A stretch of DNA of 13,100 nt from Clostridia bacterium (GTDB lineage: Bacteria; Bacillota; DULZ01): positions 1 to 13,100 of the forward strand of contig JAAYOX010000142.1 in the NCBI GenBank assembly GCA_012520135.1. The letters run 5' to 3'. Positions 7,599 through 13,100 of the stretch are shown in pieces. A program made the position numbers and the translations under genes. The notes beneath the pieces are model-generated. The model had not been told where the DNA came from and did not search any database. It worked only from the letters and a program-made list of their open reading frames with translations. Position 1 is the stretch's first letter; every line of letters starts with the position of its first letter.

Positions 7599-8450
7599 TC
7601 AGCGATAGTCGTAAAATCCTTTACCGGTCTTTCTGCCTAACCATCCTGCATAAACATAATTCCTCAACAGAGGACAAGGACGATATTTGCTGTCACCTAA
7701 TCCCTCATGGAGAACCTCCATGATTGCCAAACAGGTATCCAGCCCGATTAAATCCGCTAAAGCCAAAGGCCCCATGGGATGATTCATCCCCAGCTTCATT
7801 ACCTCATCAACGGCTTCAGGAGTGGCAACTCCTTCATACACTGTATAAATTGCCTCATTAATCATAGGCATTAAAATACGGTTAGCTACAAAACCGGGAT
7901 AATCATTAACAATCACCGGTGTCTTTTCCAGCTTCAAAGTTAGTTCTTCAATTGCTTTAGTTACTTCAGGAGCGGTAGCCAAGCCGGCAATAATCTCTAC
8001 CAGCTTCATTACCGGTACCGGATTCATAAAATGCATTCCCACTACCTTTTCCGGTCGTTTGGTAAAGGAAGCCAATTGGGTAATTGGTAAAGAGGAGGTA
8101 TTGGTAGCTAAAATGGTCTCAGAAGGACAAAGGGAATCTAATTTCGCTAAAAGTTTCGACTTAACCTCCAAGTTCTCGATGACAGCCTCCACCACCAAGT
8201 CTACTTGGCTGCATCTCTCCAGACTGACTTCCCCTTGAAGCCTGCCCAGAATCTCATCCCGGCCCTCTACACTGAGGCGCCCTTTATCTACATTTCTTTG
8301 TAAATTTTTTTCAATGCCTTTAAGCCCGCGAGTGATAAACTCTTCGCTAATATCATTTAAATATACGGACAGGCCTGCCTGAGCCATTACCTGGGCAATA
8401 CCGCTGCCCATCTGTCCTGCACCAATGACTAGCACCTTATTGATATTCAT
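7599..8450 (-). CDS. hbd: 3-hydroxybutyryl-CoA dehydrogenase
   Basis: The protein is 283 residues, standard for the single-function short-chain enzyme. The NAD(P)-binding GAGQMGSG lies at 10-17 in an N-terminal Rossmann fold, NTSSLPIT at 117-124, and GMHFMNPVPVMKLVE at 138-152. The catalytic dyad His140/Glu152 has the 12-residue spacing of characterised hydroxyacyl-CoA dehydrogenases, and Asn190 (GFVANR) completes the site. It interconverts (S)-3-hydroxybutyryl-CoA and acetoacetyl-CoA in beta-oxidation or butyrate formation. There is no fused enoyl-CoA hydratase domain, and no separate hydratase gene in the window. The ATG at 8450 follows GGAGGT by six bases, 18 bp after the thiolase stop. 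Chain-length range is inferred from the family and from the short-chain context. Confidence 0.95.
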   Translation of the reverse strand: MNINKVLVIGAGQMGSGIAQVMAQAGLSVYLNDISEEFITRGLKGIEKNLQRNVDKGRLSVEGRDEILGRLQGEVSLERCSQVDLVVEAVIENLEVKSKLLAKLDSLCPSETILATNTSSLPITQLASFTKRPEKVVGMHFMNPVPVMKLVEIIAGLATAPEVTKAIEELTLKLEKTPVIVNDYPGFVANRILMPMINEAIYTVYEGVATPEAVDEVMKLGMNHPMGPLALADLIGLDTCLAIMEVLHEGLGDSKYRPCPLLRNYVYAGWLGRKTGKGFYDYR

Positions 8451-8468
8451 GCTTCTACCTCCAAAGGC

Positions 8469-9653
8469 TTAATTAAATACTTCAACCAACACAGCATCCC
8501 CTTGAGCACCGCCGCCGCAGATGGCTGCCATTCCCAGGCCTCCTCCCCGGCGTTTTAACTCAAAGATCAGGGTCATCAGGATTCTGGCTCCACTGGCGCC
8601 AATGGGATGGCCAAAAGCAATGGCACCTCCGTTAACGTTGACTTTGTCCGGATCCAAATTTGCTATCCGCCCACTGGTCAAGGCTACCGCAGCAAAAGCT
8701 TCATTGACCTCAAAAAGATCAATATCCTTCACATTCATTCCTTTTTCCCCCAGGAGCTTATTGATTGCCAATCCAGGAACAGTAGCAATATAAGCCGGCT
8801 CCGCAGCTACTTGAGCCTGACCCAATACCCTGGCTAAAGGTTTAATGCCTAGGCTTTTAGCCTTTTCTTCATCCATCAGTACCAATGCGCCTGCACCGTC
8901 ATTGACACCGGGTGCATTTCCTGCTGTAACGGTTCCTTCAGGATCAAAAACCGGTTTAAGCCGTGCTAAGCCCTCTAAAGTAGTGTCAGGCCGGGGTGAT
9001 TCGTCCTGGTCCACTTCCACCTCCCGGCCCTTGCCTACGGGAGCCATAACAGGAACGATCTCATCCTGCAGCTTGCCTGCTTGTTGAGCAGCTACCGCTA
9101 ATTGCTGGCTTCTGAGGGCCCACTGATCTTGTTCCTCCCTGGAGATACCATACTCTTTAGCTACTTTACTGCCTAAAATAGCCATATGAACTCCATGGAA
9201 GGCACAAGTTAAACCGTCATAGACCATTAAATCGACCAGTTTCCCGTCTCCCATCCGCTGACCCCACCGGGCTTGATTGAGAACATAGGGAGCATTACTC
9301 ATGCTCTCCATGCCTCCGGCCACAAGCACTTGAGCAGCTCCAGACCGGATCATGTAATCTCCTATTTCTACACACCGCAAGGAAGAGATACACACTTTAT
9401 TAATGGTATCCGAAGGAACGCTATTAGGAATACCGGCACCAAGAGACACCTGTCGAGACGGAATTTGACCCGCTCCTCCTTGGAGGACCATTCCCATCAA
9501 TACATAGTCAATTTCCGCACCTGTTAATCCGGCCCTCTCCAGGGCTGCCTTAGTAGCCTTGGAGCCCAACTCTGCCGCACTCAATCCTTTCAAACACCCA
9601 CCGAACCGTCCAAAAGGAGTTCTAGCGGCACTGACAATAACTGTATTACCCAT
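8469..9653 (-). CDS. Acetyl-CoA acetyltransferase (thiolase), first gene of the acyl-CoA operon
   Basis: The protein is 394 residues, a full-length degradative/biosynthetic thiolase. The nucleophile Cys88 lies in INKVCISSL, with NEAFA (~315-319), GHPIGASGAR containing His349, and CGGGAQGD with Cys379, so the Cys-His-Cys set is intact. It catalyses acetoacetyl-CoA + CoA to two acetyl-CoA, or the reverse condensation. The residue after the nucleophile is Ile, and the usual CGSGL reads CISSL. This changes the side chains next to the active Cys but removes no catalytic residue. The ATG at 9653 has an AAGGGGGTGG site. The sigma-54-type promoter at 9701-9716 would give a ~37-base leader, so this is probably the first gene of a six-gene transcript running through to the mutase small subunit. 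Confidence 0.95.
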   Translation of the reverse strand: MGNTVIVSAARTPFGRFGGCLKGLSAAELGSKATKAALERAGLTGAEIDYVLMGMVLQGGAGQIPSRQVSLGAGIPNSVPSDTINKVCISSLRCVEIGDYMIRSGAAQVLVAGGMESMSNAPYVLNQARWGQRMGDGKLVDLMVYDGLTCAFHGVHMAILGSKVAKEYGISREEQDQWALRSQQLAVAAQQAGKLQDEIVPVMAPVGKGREVEVDQDESPRPDTTLEGLARLKPVFDPEGTVTAGNAPGVNDGAGALVLMDEEKAKSLGIKPLARVLGQAQVAAEPAYIATVPGLAINKLLGEKGMNVKDIDLFEVNEAFAAVALTSGRIANLDPDKVNVNGGAIAFGHPIGASGARILMTLIFELKRRGGGLGMAAICGGGAQGDAVLVEVFN

Positions 9654-9700
9654 TAATCCACCCCCTTCTTAAATGCAGTCTTTTCAGTATCTTTAGAAAA

Positions 9701-9716
9701 TGCAAAAAACATGCCA
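9701..9716 (-). promoter_or_regulatory. Sigma-54 (-24/-12) promoter for the thiolase-to-mutase operon
   Basis: The minus strand reads TGGCATG-TTTT-TTGCA, one mismatch from the sigma-54 consensus TGGCACG-N4-TTGCW. The diagnostic GG (9714-9715) and GC (9702-9703) are separated by exactly ten bases. The predicted transcription start is near 9690, 37 bases before the thiolase ATG. A sigma-70-type alternative in the same stretch (TTGTGG, 18 bases, TAAAGA) is poorer. Sigma-54 promoters need an ATP-dependent enhancer-binding activator, which is not encoded in this window. Confidence 0.65.
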
Positions 9717-9752
9717 CAAGAAAGAGGCAGGAAATCCAGTAAAATTTATAGA

Positions 9753-9786
9753 AGGGTAGACAAAACCCCAAAGGTCTGTCTACCCT
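9753..9786 (-). terminator. Hairpin downstream of the flavoprotein gene, possible terminator
   Basis: A 10-bp perfect stem with a 14-base loop lies 24 bases after the flavoprotein stop, followed on the minus strand by TCTATAAATTTT, a poor U-tract. A second, smaller hairpin (9778-9783 with 9788-9793) would compete with it for the same bases. It may terminate the flavoprotein transcript, but the same repeat could instead be a protein-binding site (see the half-site cluster). Confidence 0.35.
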
Positions 9787-9826
9787 AGTAGACGCATAGT
9801 GTACTATAATTAGACATTTCGTGTCT
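9753..9826 (-). promoter_or_regulatory. Cluster of inverted GTAGACA half-sites, candidate activator binding region
   Basis: Related half-sites recur here: GTAGACA at 9756-9762, TGTCTAC at 9777-9783, GTAGAC at 9788-9793, and AGACA/TGTCT at 9812-9816/9822-9826. The first two form a 10-bp perfect inverted repeat (9753-9762 with 9777-9786). The cluster spans about -65 to -135 from the predicted sigma-54 start, the normal range for an enhancer-binding protein. The farthest pair lies inside the flavoprotein 3' end. Binding is inferred from spacing and repetition only. Confidence 0.4.
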
Positions 9827-10448
9827 TTTTAATTAAATTCGCCATGTTTTGTCCTAATATGCGACAGGCATTAATCGCTAACGTATCCTCGGTAACGCTA
9901 CGGTAATACTTTATCTTTCCTTCTTCCATTCCCCGGTACATGGTACCGATTACTCCCATAGTAGTGAGAACCCTATTTTCGCCGGATAAAGGTTCAAAAC
10001 CGTCGGCCATAATAAATCCTTGGCCAACCATAAATCTTTCTAATATTTCCAAGGTATACTCTTGTCCCCCATGTCTAAGGCCACCGTGGGTCAACACCCC
10101 TCCTACTTTGCCTTTCAAGACAGGGCGGACCATATGGAAGCAACGGGTCCGGTCCATAAAATTTTTCATAATCCCACTTACATTACCAAAATAGCAAGGA
10201 GAGCCTAAAATAACTCCATCGGCCTCCAGTAGTTTTTTATGCAAAAGCCCGTTATCATCGTCTGTGATAGAGCAAGTGGTATTACGTAAACAGGAATTGC
10301 AACCGGTACAAAATTTTAGATGATAATCAGATAATTCCACTAATTCTGTAACCGCTCCCAACTCTGCCGCTGCGTCTAACGCAGTTTGCAACATGATGGC
10401 CGTGTTTTTCCCTTTCCGGGGGCTGCCATTAATAGCGATAATTTTCAT
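9810..10448 (-). CDS. Iron-sulfur flavoprotein (Isf-type NAD(P)H:FMN oxidoreductase family)
   Basis: The 212-residue protein has a flavodoxin-like fold. NGSPRKGKNT (7-16) is the FMN phosphate loop of the NADPH-dependent FMN reductase family, and GSPCYFGNVSG (~83-93) is a second flavin contact. Cys47, Cys50, Cys53 and Cys59 form the compact CxxCxxCx5C motif that binds a 4Fe-4S cluster in the archaeal iron-sulfur flavoprotein Isf, with the same spacing. Such proteins accept electrons from ferredoxin and have been linked to reduction of oxygen or peroxide in anaerobes. The role here is inferred. The start MKIIAINGSPR is the family's normal N-terminus, although the ribosome site (GGGAG, 11 bases off) is weak. 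It lies between the membrane-protein gene (63 bp) and the sigma-54 promoter, so it is probably transcribed separately from the acyl-CoA operon. Confidence 0.9.
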   Translation of the reverse strand: MKIIAINGSPRKGKNTAIMLQTALDAAAELGAVTELVELSDYHLKFCTGCNSCLRNTTCSITDDDNGLLHKKLLEADGVILGSPCYFGNVSGIMKNFMDRTRCFHMVRPVLKGKVGGVLTHGGLRHGGQEYTLEILERFMVGQGFIMADGFEPLSGENRVLTTMGVIGTMYRGMEEGKIKYYRSVTEDTLAINACRILGQNMANLIKKTRNV

Positions 10449-10511
10449 TCAGCTACACTCCCAAGTTTTTGTTCCATATTCTAGATCAATAAGTATATAT
10501 CCTGCCAAATT

Positions 10512-11069
10512 TTAAGGTAACCACAAATACAACAGACAGCCGGTAAAAATAGTAGTCACCGCCAAAACACCGGTAGCAATTCCATAAGAATGGCCTTCAG
10601 TAGCCCTTATCGCTTGCACCAGTGATACCCATAACCAAGCCAAGAAGGGTGCAGCCAATAAATAAGCTACTCCGCTACCCCCTGACAGCCACAGATAGTT
10701 AAGTAACGGTACCGCAAACACTAAAGGAGCCATGGCTACCCCCAAATTTCCGTACAGCAGACCAAATCTGCCAGGTCCCCGAAACCCTTTGGAGATTGCC
10801 CAAACTAATAACGTTACGCTGATATGGACCAGGTAAGCAATTGAAAGCCCGCTCATGATAATGGCTAACGCACCGGTGATTTCACTGGCTCTACTACTCA
10901 TCATGGTGAGGAGTTCACGGAATAATATGATATTTGTAAGACCGTAAGCCAAGCCTACCGTTCCAACGACTAAAGCACCTCCGCGAAAACTTTTATTACT
11001 GTCTATTAAACGCCGGTAACCTTGTTCATTTAACCGCAACGCTTGAAAAAGATTTGCCACTAAACTCAA
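10512..11069 (-). CDS. Yip1-like integral membrane protein of unknown function
   Basis: The protein is 185 residues if started at the TTG at 11069. After a polar N-terminus (LVANLFQALRLNEQGYRRLI) come five hydrophobic segments: roughly residues 26-48, 62-90, 99-125, 130-150 and 160-184. That is the topology of Yip1/YIPF-type bacterial membrane proteins, whose function is not established. The frame is open up to a GTG at 11156, but those extra 29 residues carry three Cys, are encoded over the hairpin at 11113-11163, and have no ribosome site. By contrast, AGGGGGTGG (11074-11082) lies four bases before the TTG. It follows the symporter gene by ~137 bp on the same strand, with a candidate promoter between. 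The family assignment is by topology and general resemblance only. Confidence 0.7.
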   Translation of the reverse strand: MSLVANLFQALRLNEQGYRRLIDSNKSFRGGALVVGTVGLAYGLTNIILFRELLTMMSSRASEITGALAIIMSGLSIAYLVHISVTLLVWAISKGFRGPGRFGLLYGNLGVAMAPLVFAVPLLNYLWLSGGSGVAYLLAAPFLAWLWVSLVQAIRATEGHSYGIATGVLAVTTIFTGCLLYLWLP

Positions 11070-11073
11070 TTCC

Positions 11074-11082
11074 CCACCCCCT
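11074..11082 (-). promoter_or_regulatory. Ribosome binding site supporting a TTG start
   Basis: The minus strand reads AGGGGGTGG, almost the same as the thiolase site, then GGAA and TTG (11067-11069). A GTG three codons later (V33 of the longer frame) is a fallback start. No comparable site precedes the GTG at 11156. Confidence 0.5.
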
Positions 11083-11112
11083 ACACAATTGAAACAGGAA
11101 ACAATCAACAAT

Positions 11113-11163
11113 AGGTGGCAGAGGGAGACTCCTCTAATTCCAAGAAGCTCCCCCACACCACCT
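11113..11163 (-). other. Two-part hairpin between the symporter and Yip1-like genes
   Basis: On the minus strand AGGTGG (11158-11163) pairs with CCACCT (11113-11118), and inside it GGGGGAG (11148-11154) pairs with CTCCCTC (11121-11127) with one G-U pair. A small asymmetric internal loop separates the helices and the terminal loop is 20 bases. No clear U-run follows. It could terminate the symporter transcript or be a 5' leader structure of the Yip1-like gene. Confidence 0.4.
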
Positions 11164-11165
11164 TA

Positions 11166-11193
11166 ATCTTACACTAATCCTACGCTAAATCAA
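11166..11193 (-). promoter_or_regulatory. Candidate sigma-70/A promoter for the Yip1-like gene
   Basis: The minus strand has TTGATT (11188-11193), a 16-base spacer and TAAGAT (11166-11171). It lies just past the symporter stop. Transcription would start near 11159, placing the two-part hairpin at the 5' end of the message. The boxes are each two mismatches from consensus, so this is only a candidate. Confidence 0.3.
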
Positions 11194-11206
11194 ACAGGAA
11201 TTGCCT

Positions 11207-12838
11207 CTACCAGGGCATGATACCCCAGATAAATACTAATACCGAAGCTATTGCAGCCAAAGTTACTCCTGTGTTGCCACTGTACCGGTATTCCTGGTAA
11301 TCGCCCCAGCCATGAATCCGGTCCACCAATTTTTTGTCTTCCTCAGTAGGTTTGAAGCGCTCCAGTCCCGGCATGCTGTTGAAAATCCAGGACAATACGA
11401 TGAACAGGAAGAAGGCCAAGGGTACCGTAACCATGCCCCCGGACATACCTAGGGAAGCCGTAACACCGGAACCTACAACGATATTTGGCAGAACGTGCGG
11501 AGAAATAATAATATAGGATACCCCTGCAATGATAGAGGAAATAATCCCTGCCAGACGATTGGCCTGTTTCCACCAAACCCCCAGAAGCATGGTAGGCGTA
11601 ATGGTAGAGGCACACAGACCAAATGCCCATAAGATACTGGTGACCAAGAATTTGGGCGGGTTAAAGGCCAACAGCATAGCCACAATGCCTCCCAGACCCA
11701 AGGCAACATAACCGACTTTCATTTTTGCATTTTCCTGTAGATTAGGAGCAAAAACACCGAGAATATCCTGAGACACTAACGCTCCAATAGCCAGCAGGTT
11801 ACCGCTAACTGTGGACAAACCTGCAGCTAAAGCACCGCCCATGACCAGAGCAGCTACCCATGCAGGGTTGTAAATAACATTCAAAATAAGAACGATTTTA
11901 TCAGGTTCCGTTATTTGCGTGCCGGTGGTAGCCACAAAGTAGTTACCGGCAAATCCTACGGTATAGGTTCCACAGAATAACAAACCCAAGAAGATGGCAA
12001 ACCAGACCACGGCAGCACGGGCACTTTTCAGACTAGATGCCGTAAACACCCGCATAGCCAAGTGAGGCAATCCAATAGGCCCTAAAGTAAATGCCGGAAT
12101 AAGGGCGAAGTACCACTTAAAGGGGTGCTGCATATCAAAGAATGTTGGAAGAACTTCCTTCATGGCAGGCACCATATCTCCATAAGCCAGGGGCGGGAAC
12201 CACCAGCCGCTACTGCCCATGGCTTTCATGACGGCCGCCATAGGTACTATCATGGTAAGGATCATCACTACCATTTGGAAAGCGGCGTTGTAAGATGCAC
12301 CTAACATACCACCCAGGGTAATAAATCCGACAGTAGCCAGACCTCCGACAATGAGGCCCGTACTGTAAGAAAGACCAAACAACATTTCAAAAACTTGAGC
12401 AACACCGATCATCTGACCCAGAGCGTACATAATCATGATCAGAACCATCCAGGAAGCCGCTACTACAGTAGATGTTTTTCCAAACCTGGCTCTGATAAAG
12501 GTAGCAGGAGTATAGGCCTGCATCCTACGCAAACTGGTTCCGTACAGCAATGTCAACAAAGGAATGGAAATACCCCATTGAATCCAAAGATATACAAAAG
12601 GCACCTGCAATTGCAGAATTAAAGCACTGACCCCCAAAAAGGTGGCAAGACTTGCCCAAGTTGACCCCATGGCCAAACCGTTCACAGCCGGACCGATGGT
12701 ATACCCGCCTGCATAGAGGTCGGCTACACTTGCCGTCTTGCGGCTGGAAGACCAACCAACATAATAAAAGATGGCAAACATGACTACAGTAACTACTAAA
12801 CCCAAAATAGGACTTGATAATTGCCAGCTAGCTTCCAT
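11207..12838 (-). CDS. Sodium:solute symporter, acetate-permease (ActP) type
   Basis: This 543-residue membrane protein has about 13 hydrophobic segments, in the solute:sodium symporter family. Family marks include YAGGYTIGPAVNGLAMGSTWAS near 42-63, a GGMLGASYNAAFQ segment (~176-188), LPHLAMRVFT (257-266), characteristic of acetate/monocarboxylate permeases, and AAGLSTVSGNLLA (338-350), whose Ser342/Thr343 correspond to the Na+ site of helix 8. It probably imports a small carboxylate such as acetate or propionate with Na+, which fits the acyl-CoA genes nearby, but the substrate is inferred. The ATG at 12838 lies two bases after the TAA of the small membrane protein and uses the GAGGGAGG site in that gene's last codons. 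The two are therefore translationally coupled and probably form a two-part transporter. Confidence 0.9.
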   Translation of the reverse strand: MEASWQLSSPILGLVVTVVMFAIFYYVGWSSSRKTASVADLYAGGYTIGPAVNGLAMGSTWASLATFLGVSALILQLQVPFVYLWIQWGISIPLLTLLYGTSLRRMQAYTPATFIRARFGKTSTVVAASWMVLIMIMYALGQMIGVAQVFEMLFGLSYSTGLIVGGLATVGFITLGGMLGASYNAAFQMVVMILTMIVPMAAVMKAMGSSGWWFPPLAYGDMVPAMKEVLPTFFDMQHPFKWYFALIPAFTLGPIGLPHLAMRVFTASSLKSARAAVVWFAIFLGLLFCGTYTVGFAGNYFVATTGTQITEPDKIVLILNVIYNPAWVAALVMGGALAAGLSTVSGNLLAIGALVSQDILGVFAPNLQENAKMKVGYVALGLGGIVAMLLAFNPPKFLVTSILWAFGLCASTITPTMLLGVWWKQANRLAGIISSIIAGVSYIIISPHVLPNIVVGSGVTASLGMSGGMVTVPLAFFLFIVLSWIFNSMPGLERFKPTEEDKKLVDRIHGWGDYQEYRYSGNTGVTLAAIASVLVFIWGIMPW

Positions 12839-12840
12839 AT

Positions 12841-13100
12841 TTATTTCCCTCCCTCAACAGTTTTGCCTGCCCGAACAACTCTTTGAGACGACGTTGCACC
12901 GGGTGATGAGGCCATTTGATTGTTCAACTCATCCAGTTCATCGTCAAACCGGTTGCAGTATACCATCATTAAATATGATACGATGGACAAACCAAACCAG
13001 CCTGTCAAAAGAGGAATAATATAGTGCATGGGGAATCCCCACATACTGCCTCCCTGCCAGCTGGGGAATATGACAAAAAAGGTAGCCGTATGGCCCATCA
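12841..13100 (-). CDS. Small membrane partner of the symporter, 5' end outside the window
   Basis: At least 85 residues are visible. After FFVIFPSW and a GFP turn (22-24) there is one clear membrane segment (HYIIPLLTGWFGLSIVSYLM, 25-44), then an acidic helix (NRFDDELDELNNQM) and a polar tail. This layout, with a helix ending in an FD/LD-rich stretch, resembles the small subunits encoded before acetate-type symporters (DUF485/YjcH, DUF4212 or DUF997 families). I cannot choose among them. An ATG exists at 13098, but the hydrophobic run before FPSW would then be too short for a membrane segment, so the true start is probably upstream of the window edge. The stop at 12841 is two bases from the symporter ATG. 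Confidence 0.7.
   Translation of the reverse strand, partial: MGHTATFFVIFPSWQGGSMWGFPMHYIIPLLTGWFGLSIVSYLMMVYCNRFDDELDELNNQMASSPGATSSQRVVRAGKTVEGGK

Noticed and set aside
8521..9087. Long + strand open frames opposite the thiolase gene.
   Set aside because: They mirror the codon structure of a well-supported minus-strand gene, have no ribosome sites, and their low-complexity Pro/Ser/Thr composition is that of an antisense shadow.
10478..10508. Possible promoter for the flavoprotein gene: TTGGCA (10503-10508) and TAGAAT (10478-10483) on the minus strand.
   Set aside because: The spacer is 19 bases and the -35 box is weak, so it is not strong enough to list. The gene may also be read from the membrane-protein gene upstream.
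11070..11156. N-terminal extension of the Yip1-like protein with three Cys and a hydrophobic run, resembling a lipoprotein or signal peptide.
   Set aside because: No ribosome site precedes the GTG at 11156, the segment overlaps a hairpin, and no proper lipobox with a positively charged start is present.
1..13100. CRISPR arrays, insertion sequences, tRNA or rRNA genes, and phage genes.
   Set aside because: No regularly spaced repeats, transposase motifs, terminal inverted repeats with target duplications, or structural RNA signatures were seen. The region looks like ordinary metabolic chromosome.

Overview
The window looks like a stretch of a low-to-medium G+C anaerobic Firmicutes (Clostridia) chromosome. 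The grounds are strong AGGAGG-type ribosome binding sites, a methylmalonyl-CoA-type mutase split into separate large and small subunits, an iron-sulfur flavoprotein (Isf) type oxidoreductase, and a set of short-chain acyl-CoA genes as found in fatty-acid-oxidising or sulfate-reducing/syntrophic Clostridia. The assignment is by protein resemblance only. The genus cannot be read from the sequence.

Layout. On the + strand there is only the 3' end of a PfkB-family sugar kinase, probably 2-keto-3-deoxygluconate kinase (1-438). Everything else is on the - strand and is best read from right to left: a small membrane protein cut by the window edge (12841-13100); a sodium:solute symporter of the acetate-permease type (11207-12838); a Yip1-like five-helix membrane protein (10512-11069, restarted at a TTG); an Isf-type flavoprotein (9810-10448); then a six-gene acyl-CoA operon of thiolase (8469-9653), 3-hydroxyacyl-CoA dehydrogenase (7599-8450), two tandem acyl-CoA dehydrogenases (6437-7576 and 5269-6408), and the mutase large (3631-5238) and small (3205-3618) subunits. 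That operon ends in a strong hairpin (3185-3213). Beyond it lie a cNMP/CBS/nucleotidyltransferase signalling protein (1239-3158) and a DEDDh exonuclease (475-1218). No gene-free stretch exceeds 300 bases.

How the genes fit together. The operon supplies most steps linking a short acyl-CoA to acetyl-CoA (dehydrogenation, hydroxyacyl oxidation, thiolysis) plus a B12-dependent carbon-skeleton rearrangement. An enoyl-CoA hydratase, mutase epimerase and mutase chaperone are not in the window. The operon appears to be driven by a sigma-54 (-24/-12) promoter at 9701-9716, with a cluster of inverted GTAGACA-type half-sites about 65-135 bp upstream of the predicted start, where an enhancer-binding activator would be expected to sit.

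Main points for a second look: the sigma-54 promoter and its half-site cluster; a mutase active site that combines Phe at the Tyr89 position with a retained Arg207 equivalent; the four components of the symporter / small protein / CBS-nucleotidyltransferase / exonuclease set (often contiguous elsewhere) placed as two pairs on either side of the acyl-CoA operon; and a strong terminator overlapping the mutase stop codon that leaves no room for a promoter of the downstream signalling gene.
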